A DNA stretch of 64,000 nt from Solirubrobacter deserti (lineage in GTDB: Bacteria > Actinomycetota > Thermoleophilia > Solirubrobacterales > Solirubrobacteraceae). Position 1 is the stretch's first letter. Each line of letters begins with the position of its first letter. The stretch lies in NCBI RefSeq assembly GCF_003344625.1, contig NZ_QPKJ02000009.1:62001-126000 (forward strand). The letters are read 5' to 3'. Shown piece by piece: positions 1 through 7,300 of the stretch. The notes under the pieces were generated by a model. That model did not search any database, was not told the origin of the DNA, and worked only from the letters and a program-made list of their open reading frames with translations. The position numbers and the translations under genes were made by a program.

Positions 1-94
1 GTGTCCGCGCGCGGACTCGTCGGCGCATGGTGGCCGCGTGCCAGTTCCCTGACACCCCGTCAAGTCGTGCATCGGGGTGCCGACCACCTGGTAG

Positions 95-3000
95 GTGCGT
101 GCCCTCCCGCTGATCCTGCTGTGCCTGTTGTTCGTCCCCGCGAGCGCTTTCGGGGCGACCGTCTCGTCCGCCGGCGGCGTCGTGACCTACACCGCCGCGG
201 CGGGGGAGACGAACCGCCTCACGGTGGTCAGCGCGACCGAGGTGCGTGACTCCTCGGCCCCGCTCACGGCGGGCGCCGGCTGCACCGTGGCGGGGGCCGG
301 CCGCGTGACCTGCCCGGCCGCGGCCCGCTTCGCGGTCGAGCTCGGCGACGGCGACGACACGTTCACCACGAGCGTCACCGTGCCGGTCACCGTGGGTGAC
401 GGCGCGGGCCGCGACCTCGTGACGGGCGGCGGCGGCGCGGACGTGTTCCTCGCCGGCGCGGGCAACGACACGTACGCGGGCGGCGCGGGAACCGATCGCG
501 TGGACTTCTCCGCGCGCGTGGCCGGCGTCGTCGTCGACCTGGCCGCGGGCAGCGGCGAAGGCGACACCTTCAACGGCGTCGAGGACCTGGTCGGCGGCTC
601 CGGCAACGACGATCTGACCGGAACCGGCGCCGCGAACGCGCTCGACGGCGGGCTCGGCGACGACGTGCTCGACGGCGCGGGCGGCGCCGACGTGCTCGAG
701 GGCGGCGCCGGCACCGACACCGCGGACTACGGCTCCCGCACCTCCGGCGTGACGGTCGACGCCGACGGCGTCAACGACGACGGTGCGAGCGGCGAGCGCG
801 ACGATGTGCGGCCGAGCGTCGAGCGCCTGGTCGGCGGCAGCGCGGGCGACACGCTGACCGGCGCGGTGCTCGCCGGCAACGGCGGCAACGACCGGCTCAC
901 CGGCACGCACGGCGACGACGCGCTCACCGGCGGCTCCGGCGACGACATCCTCACCGGCGCCGCGGGCCGCGACACGCTGGACGCGGGCGACGGCAACGAC
1001 ACCGTCTACGGCGGCGACGACGCCGACGCGATCACGGCCGGCGCCGGCAACGACAAGGCCTACGGTGACGAGGGCGCGGACACGCTCGCCGGCGCCGACG
1101 GCACCGACACGCTCGAGGGCGGCACGGGCGCCGACGCGCTGGACGGCGCGGGCGCGGCCGACGTCCTCAAGGGCGGCGACGGCGACGACTCGGTCACCGG
1201 CGGCTCGGGCGACGACCAGGCCTGGGGCGGCGCGGGCAGCGATGTCCTGACGCTCGACGACGGCCAGGACAAGGGCCGCGGCGAGGACGGCGACGACCGG
1301 CTCGCGGGCGCCGGGGGCCGCGACGAGCTCGACGGCGGCGACGGCCACGACACGCTCGACGGCGGCGCCGACAACGACGCGCTGACCGGGGCGGAGGGCA
1401 ACGACGGGCTCGACGCCGGCAACGGCGACAACCGGCTCGACGGCGGCAACGGCGACGACACACTCGCGGCGGGCGACGGCGACGACACGCTCGCGGGCGC
1501 CAACGGCAACGACGGCCTCAACGGCGGCGAAGGCGCGAACAAGCTCGACGGCGGCAACGACGACGACACGCTCGTCGCCGGCGCCGGGACGGACGCGCTG
1601 ACCGGGGCGGGCGGGAACGACGCCCTCACGGGCGGCGACGGCACCGACAAGCTCACGGGCGGCGACGGGCACGACTCCCTGGACGGTGGGGCCGGCAACG
1701 ACCAGCTCTACGGCGGCTCGGGCAACGACGCGCTCAGCGACGGCGCGGGCAACGACCTGCTGCAGGGCGAGCAGGGCGACGACCGGCTCGCCGGCGGGCC
1801 GGATGACGACCGCGTGTACGGCGGCGACGGCTCCGACCTCGTCAACGGCGGCGACGGCAACGACGAGACCAAGGGCGACAACGGCGCCGACCGCCTCAAC
1901 GGCGACGGCGGCAACGACGCCGTCAGCGGCGGCAACGACGACGACGTGCTGGTCGGCGGCGCCGGCGCGGATCGGCTGTCCGGCGACGGCGGGCGCGACA
2001 CCGCGGACTACGCGGCGCGCGCGAACGCGCTCACGATCACGCTCGGCGACCAGCCCGACGACGGCGAGCTCGGCGAGGGCGACACGGTCACCACCTCGAT
2101 CGAGGCCGTGATCGGCGGCGCCGGCCACGACAAGCTCACCGGCGGCGCGGCGCACGAGCAGCTCTTCGGCGAGGGCGGCGACGACACCATCCGCGGCGGC
2201 GACGGCAACGACACGATCGCGGGCGGCGAGGGCAAGGACCGGCTGTGGGGCAACAAGGGCGTCGACGCGGTCGACGGCGGCGCGGGCAACGACCGCCTCG
2301 ACGGCCGTGACGCCACCACCGAGGCGCTGCGCTGCGGCGCGGGCCGCGACGAGGCGTGGGCCGACAAGGCCGACAAGCCCGTCGCGTGCGAGAAGACCCA
2401 CACGACCAAGACGAAGGCGAGCGGGCAGGAGGCGGCGCCCGTGTCGGTCGAAACCGTCACCGCCACCGCGACCGTGCGCGGCGTCGCGAGGGTCACGGGT
2501 CGCGGGCGCTTCGTCGGCATCCCCGGCTTCCCGGGCGAGCGCATCGACTCCCGCCTGCTGGCCGACATCCGCTACCTCGTCGCCCGTTACAAGATCCGCA
2601 TCACCGACGGCTACGCGATGGAAGGCCACTCGGCCGCGGGCGAGCACCCGCTGGGGCTGGCGATCGACATCGTCCCGGGCCCGGGCGGCTCCTGGAACGA
2701 CATCGACCGGCTCGCGAAGTGGGCCGAGCCGCGCCAGAACCGCCCGCGCGCGCCGTTCCGGTGGGTCGGCTACAACGGGGACGCCAACCACGGCCGCGGG
2801 CACCACCTGCACCTGAGCTGGCGCCACACGCCGTCCCGGCGCGGCCAGCCCGCGGCCGCCGTCTGGCGGCTGAACCTGAGCACGCCGCGCGTGAAGGTCG
2901 CCAGCCTCACCGCGCTCGCGTCGCGCTCGAACTTCCGCCTCGGGCGCAAGCCCAAGCACCTCAGCGGCCTGCGCTCCCCGTCGCCGTGCAGCGGCTCCGC

Positions 3001-3349
3001 GATCCTCAAGCCGATCTTCCAGCGCGCCGCGAAGGCGTTCGGCCTGCGCTGGCAGATCCTCGCCGGCCTGACCGAGGTCGAGTCCGCGCACGGGTGTAAC
3101 ATGGGCCCGTCCTCCGCGGGCGCGATCGGCTGGACGCAGTTCATGCCCGCGACCTGGAAGGAGTGGGGGATGGACGCCAGCGGTGACGGCAAGGCCGACC
3201 CGTACAACGCGGTCGACGCGATCTACTCCTCCGCCCGCTACCTGCGGGCGTCCGGGGCGCCGGGTTCCTGGTACAAGGCGCTGTTCGCCTACAACCATGC
3301 GGACTGGTACGTGAAGAAGGTCCTCGCGGCGTCCAAGAAGTACCGCTGA
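95..3349 (+). CDS. Secreted RTX-repeat protein with M15-like peptidase and SLT lytic transglycosylase domains
   Basis: The 1084-residue product starts at GTG 95; an in-frame TAG lies directly upstream, so no longer start exists. Residues 1-20 are a Sec signal peptide (MRALPLILLCLLF, then ASAFGA). Residues about 105-750 are nonapeptide GGxGxDxLx repeats, which in RTX proteins bind calcium and fold as a parallel beta-roll after export. Residues about 805-920 look like an M15 peptidase (VanY/D-Ala-D-Ala carboxypeptidase fold): H851-x6-D858 and H904-x-H906 match the zinc-ligand pattern. Residues about 965-1084 are a lytic transglycosylase SLT domain with ESAHG (catalytic Glu near 996) and GAIGWTQFMPATW. 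Two peptidoglycan-cleaving domains behind a calcium-folded module point to an extracellular cell-wall hydrolase. It could act on other bacteria or remodel the producer's wall; the sequence does not decide. Confidence 0.85.
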   Translation: MRALPLILLCLLFVPASAFGATVSSAGGVVTYTAAAGETNRLTVVSATEVRDSSAPLTAGAGCTVAGAGRVTCPAAARFAVELGDGDDTFTTSVTVPVTVGDGAGRDLVTGGGGADVFLAGAGNDTYAGGAGTDRVDFSARVAGVVVDLAAGSGEGDTFNGVEDLVGGSGNDDLTGTGAANALDGGLGDDVLDGAGGADVLEGGAGTDTADYGSRTSGVTVDADGVNDDGASGERDDVRPSVERLVGGSAGDTLTGAVLAGNGGNDRLTGTHGDDALTGGSGDDILTGAAGRDTLDAGDGNDTVYGGDDADAITAGAGNDKAYGDEGADTLAGADGTDTLEGGTGADALDGAGAADVLKGGDGDDSVTGGSGDDQAWGGAGSDVLTLDDGQDKGRGEDGDDRLAGAGGRDELDGGDGHDTLDGGADNDALTGAEGNDGLDAGNGDNRLDGGNGDDTLAAGDGDDTLAGANGNDGLNGGEGANKLDGGNDDDTLVAGAGTDALTGAGGNDALTGGDGTDKLTGGDGHDSLDGGAGNDQLYGGSGNDALSDGAGNDLLQGEQGDDRLAGGPDDDRVYGGDGSDLVNGGDGNDETKGDNGADRLNGDGGNDAVSGGNDDDVLVGGAGADRLSGDGGRDTADYAARANALTITLGDQPDDGELGEGDTVTTSIEAVIGGAGHDKLTGGAAHEQLFGEGGDDTIRGGDGNDTIAGGEGKDRLWGNKGVDAVDGGAGNDRLDGRDATTEALRCGAGRDEAWADKADKPVACEKTHTTKTKASGQEAAPVSVETVTATATVRGVARVTGRGRFVGIPGFPGERIDSRLLADIRYLVARYKIRITDGYAMEGHSAAGEHPLGLAIDIVPGPGGSWNDIDRLAKWAEPRQNRPRAPFRWVGYNGDANHGRGHHLHLSWRHTPSRRGQPAAAVWRLNLSTPRVKVASLTALASRSNFRLGRKPKHLSGLRSPSPCSGSAILKPIFQRAAKAFGLRWQILAGLTEVESAHGCNMGPSSAGAIGWTQFMPATWKEWGMDASGDGKADPYNAVDAIYSSARYLRASGAPGSWYKALFAYNHADWYVKKVLAASKKYR
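398..2330 (+). repeat. RTX (calcium-binding nonapeptide) coding repeat array
   Basis: Roughly 27-bp periodic repeats encode GGxGxDxL-type nonapeptides through most of the first gene. Copies are diverged at DNA level but keep the Gly/Asp spacing. Three short non-RTX interruptions, with patterns such as TADYGSRTSGVTV or TADYAARANALTI, fall near residues 140-165, 207-245 and 635-670. This resembles the sub-block organisation of other RTX proteins. Confidence 0.85.
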
Positions 3350-3379
3350 GGCGAACCCCGCAACGTCGCGCGCGAACGC

Positions 3380-4180
3380 GTGTTCCACCGCGTAGTGCGT
3401 TCCCCCCGAATCATCGCTGTCCTGGGCGTGGCGACCGCGCTGGTGAGCGCGGACGCGCACGCCGCCGTGCCCGCCGACGCCGTTCCCGACGCGCCGGCCC
3501 CGTTCTCGGTCACCTTCGACGCGCAGGGCCTGACCGTCCGCGCGATCGCCGTCGGCGGCGTGGCCGCTGGCGAGCGCGTTGCCCTGAACTGCCACGAGTG
3601 CCTGGGCCAGACGTCCGTGGAGGCCGTCGCGACCGGGCCGCGCCACGTGTTCCGCCCGAAGCTGCGGCTCAGCGCCGCCTCCCGGCTCGAGCTCACCGTG
3701 CACGGGCGCAACTTCGCCCGCACGCGGGCCTACGTCGTGCGCGGCGGCCGGTTACGGCTGGACGCGCGGCACTGCGTCAGCGTCGCCGACAACCGCCGCG
3801 TGCGCTGCAACTCGATCACCGCCCCGCGCCCGTGGGCCACGATGAACGTGTGCACGCCGACCGCCGTGGGCGTGCGCGCGGCGAGCCCCGCGGGTGGCGC
3901 CCGGCGCGACCGCGTCGCGGCGCGCTTCCGGCTCCAGTACGCCGAGGGCGCGCGCTGGGTCGACGTGCCCAACGGGACCTCGCCGTGGACGGTGCTCGGC
4001 CGCGCCGACCGCTCCTGGCAGGGCGGCTACACGTTCCGCTTCAGCGGGATCGACGGCCGCACGTTCCGCGGGCTGGCCGACTTCGAGTGGCGGCGCGGCA
4101 CGCGGGTCGTGCGTCGCGTCGTGCGCCTGACGTCGCCGCGGCGGGTGCCCGGCTTCTCGTCGTCGGTCTGCGCGCCTTAG
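3380..4180 (+). CDS. Secreted hypothetical protein
   Basis: GTG start at 3380, 30 bp after the RTX hydrolase, so co-transcription is possible. The 266-residue product opens with a basic/hydrophobic Sec signal (RIIAVLGVATALVSADAHAA). The mature part reads as beta-rich repeated modules: FDAQGLTVRAIAVGGVAAGE followed by paired cysteines (NCHEC), then a second module with single cysteines near HCVSV, RCNS and NVCTP. Disulfides outside the cell are likely. No catalytic motif is visible and I do not recognise the family. Confidence 0.7.
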   Translation: MFHRVVRSPRIIAVLGVATALVSADAHAAVPADAVPDAPAPFSVTFDAQGLTVRAIAVGGVAAGERVALNCHECLGQTSVEAVATGPRHVFRPKLRLSAASRLELTVHGRNFARTRAYVVRGGRLRLDARHCVSVADNRRVRCNSITAPRPWATMNVCTPTAVGVRAASPAGGARRDRVAARFRLQYAEGARWVDVPNGTSPWTVLGRADRSWQGGYTFRFSGIDGRTFRGLADFEWRRGTRVVRRVVRLTSPRRVPGFSSSVCAP

Positions 4181-4228
4181 CGAGTCCGCCCGTGACGTCG
4201 TTGTGACCATGCGGTGAGATCTGCGCGA

Positions 4229-4240
4229 ACGGGTACCCGT
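4229..4240. promoter_or_regulatory. 12-bp perfect palindrome upstream of the toxin gene
   Basis: ACGGGTACCCGT is a perfect palindrome 115 bp before the toxin ATG, in the 174-bp gap that must hold its promoter. It could be an operator half-site or a chance palindrome; nothing else in the gap stands out. Confidence 0.25.
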
Positions 4241-4354
4241 ACGGGCCGTGACGGTTTCTGGACGATTGCGTACGCTTCCGCTCATCCGGTGCGGGGTCTC
4301 GTTGTCGTTTGGTCGGTGGTCGTGGGGCGGGCTCGTCTTTGAGGCGAGGGTCTG

Positions 4355-7300
4355 ATGCCTGAACGCACCGAAGACCACGCGGTCGCCGAGGCCGCCCCCG
4401 TCGCCAGCGCCGCCGCCCCGGCGTCCGCCGGCGGCGTCCCGGCCTTCGCCGGACCCGCGAGCCCGGGTTCGATGAGCGTCGAGCAGATGCTCAACCTGCA
4501 GCAGACGGCGGGCAACAGCGCGGTCAGCAGCTTCGTGCGCGGCGGCGCAGGCGCGGGGTCCGGCCGCGGCGCGTCGGGCGTATTCGACACGGGCGGCGCG
4601 GGTGGCGACGGCGCGATCGCGGCCGCAATCGCCGCCGCCGCTGCGCGGCGCGAGAGCGGAACCGTCCCGGCGCTCGAGGGCGTCGCGAACGGCGCGGCTC
4701 CATCGCCCCGGGCACGGGACGGCGCATCTTCGGCTACCGGTCCGGCCTCGTGGTCGAACGCCGTGTCTCCGGCTGTCGACGCGGCCTCGCCGGCCGTCAA
4801 CGGCGCGTCTCCGGCTGCCGACGCCGCCTCGCCGGCGCTCAACGGCACTTCTCCGTCCGCTGACGCGGCGTCCTCGGCCCTCAACGGTGCGCCGCCGGCT
4901 GCCAATGGGGCCGCTGCGGCCGCTTCGGCGGTCGCGGGCCTCGGCGGCGCGTCGCCGGCTGCCAATGGGGCCGCCCCGGCGGTCACGGGCCTCAACGGCG
5001 CGACCGCCGACACCGCCGGGCTGGCGGGGGCGCTCTCGACGGGTGGCCCGTTGGCGGGCGCTGACTCGGCGATCGCGTCGGCGCTCAAGGACGCCGCGCC
5101 GGCCGCGGCGGGAAAACAGGCCTCGGCCGAGCAGGCCCTGGCCGGAGGCGGGGCGCCGCCGGCCGCCGCCGAGGTCGCGGCGAACGCCGCGCCGACCACG
5201 GCTGACAAAGACGAGGACGCGGGCTCCGACAGCGACGCGGAAGCGGCTGCCGGCACGCCCGCTCCCGCCGCGCAACCGCCCGAGCCGGCCAAGGCGGAGG
5301 ACGAGGCTCCTGCCGACGTCCCCGCGGCCGAGACCGCCGACCCCCGCTCGGAGGCCGACGCCGTCTTCCAGCAGATCACGGCAGGCGAAACCAGCGAGGA
5401 CGCGGACGACGGCGGCACCGACGACCTCGTCTCTGAGGCTGAAGTCGAGCCTGAGACCGCGAAGGCTGAGGCGCCTCCGGCGGCCAAGTCGGAACCCGCG
5501 CCACCGACGCCGCCGCCCGCAGCGAAGTCGCCGGCGCCGAAGCCGGCCCCGGTCGCAGCGGCAGCCGCGCCGTCGGCGCGCGGCGAGAGCGCGGCCGCGG
5601 CGTCGGCGGCGTCTGAGACGGCCGGCACCGCAAGCGCGGCGGCGGGCGACTCGGCCGCGACTCACGCGGCGGGCGTCGAGTCCGCTGGGGCCGAGGCGGC
5701 CGGCGAGAGTGCGAGCGCGGGTGCCGAATCGGCCGGGCCCGAGGCGGCCGGCGGCGAGGCCGCGGTGGCGGGTGGCGAGTCGGCCGGGGCCGAGGCGGCC
5801 GGCGGCGAGAGCGCGGTGGCGGGTGGCGAGTCGGCCGGACCGGAGGCGGCCGGCGGCGACAGCGTGGCGGCGGGTGGCGAGTCGGCCGGGCCCGAGGCGG
5901 CGGGTGGCGAGAGCGTGGCGGCGGGTGGCGAGTCGGCGGCGCCGGAGACGGCGGGTGGCGAGAGCGCGGCGGCGGGTGGCGAGTCGGCGGCGCCGGAGAC
6001 GGCGGGTGGCGAGAGCGTGGCGGTGGGTGGCGAGTCCGCCGGGGCCGAGGCTGCCGGCGAGACCGCGGGCGCTGAGCTGGCCGGGCCGGAGGCCGCTGGC
6101 GGCGAGAGCGCGGCGGCGGGTGGCGAGTCGGCCGGGCCTGAGGCAGCCGGCGGGGAGACCGCGGCGGCGGGTGGCGAGAGCGCCGCTGGCGAAGCGGCCG
6201 GACCCGAGGCGACGGGTGGGACGAGCGCGGCCGCAGGCGGCGAACGCGCGGCGGGTGGCGAGTCCGCGGCGGCCGGGCCCGAGGCGGAGGGCGCCGAGAA
6301 CGAGGAGTCCGCGGACGGTGGCGCGGGCGGGCCGGCCGTCGAGGCGGACGAGGCCGAGGCTGGGCCGGCGCCCGGGGCCGCGTCGGCGACTCCGGCGACG
6401 GCCGAAGAGCGTGCGGCCGACGGTGCGCAGGCGGCGGAAGAGGCGAACGAGCTCGCGACCGCTCCGCCGGCCGAGGAGGCGGGCGGTGGCGGCGCGGTCG
6501 GCGTGCCGAGTGGGCCGGCCGCTGGGCCGATGGATTACGTCATCGACGCCGAGGCTGCGCTCGATGCCGAAGCCGCGAACGCGGCGATGGCCGACGGGGC
6601 GCCCGCGGATATCGTCGCGAGCTCGCCGAAGGCGATCGCGCAGACCGATGCGAACGCCGCGATGGCCGGGGCCGACAAGCTCGAGGCCGCGATCAACGCC
6701 GGCGGTGGCGGGGGCGGCGGCGGTGGAGCCGGGCTGGCCCAGGTCGGCGAGGCGGCTGCGGCGCCGCCCGTCGAGGTCGCGCCCGAAGGGAGCACGGGCG
6801 GCGCGGCGGGCGCGACCGGCGGCTCGGGCGTCGCGAGCGGCGGCGCCGGTGCGGACTTCGCCGAGGCCGGCGGCGCGGGTGGCCACGGCGGCGGTGCGGA
6901 CTTCGCCGAGGCCGGCGGCGCTGGGCGCGGCGGTGCGGGCTTCGCGGAGGCCGGTGGCGGCGCGGGTGGCCGCGGTGGCGGTGCGGATCTTGCCGAGACT
7001 GACGGCGCGGGTGGTGGCGGCGGCGGTGCGGACTTCGCCGAGGCGGGTGGCGGGGGCGGCGGCGCGGGCGGCCGGGGCGGCGCTGCGGACTTCGCCGAGG
7101 CTGCTGGGGGCGGCTCGGGTGGCGGCGGCGGTCGCGGGCGGGCCGGCGGCGGTGGAGCCGGCCGCGGCGGGCCGGCGTTCCGGCGCGGGGCGTCGTTCCC
7201 TGCGAACGACTCGGACCTCCAGCTCAAGGGCTGGGAGCCGCCGGAGATCAAGGAGGCGGTCGAGGAGGAGCGCCAGCGGCGCAACTCGATCCGGCAGGGG

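Noticed and set aside
1..94. Coding start at the first base
   Set aside because: The frame has no domain and overlaps the RTX gene; the left edge is probably the end of an intergenic region.
4229..4240. ACGGGTACCCGT as a definite toxin operator
   Set aside because: Kept only as a weak site: a 12-bp palindrome alone, 115 bp from the start and with no adjacent regulator, may be chance.
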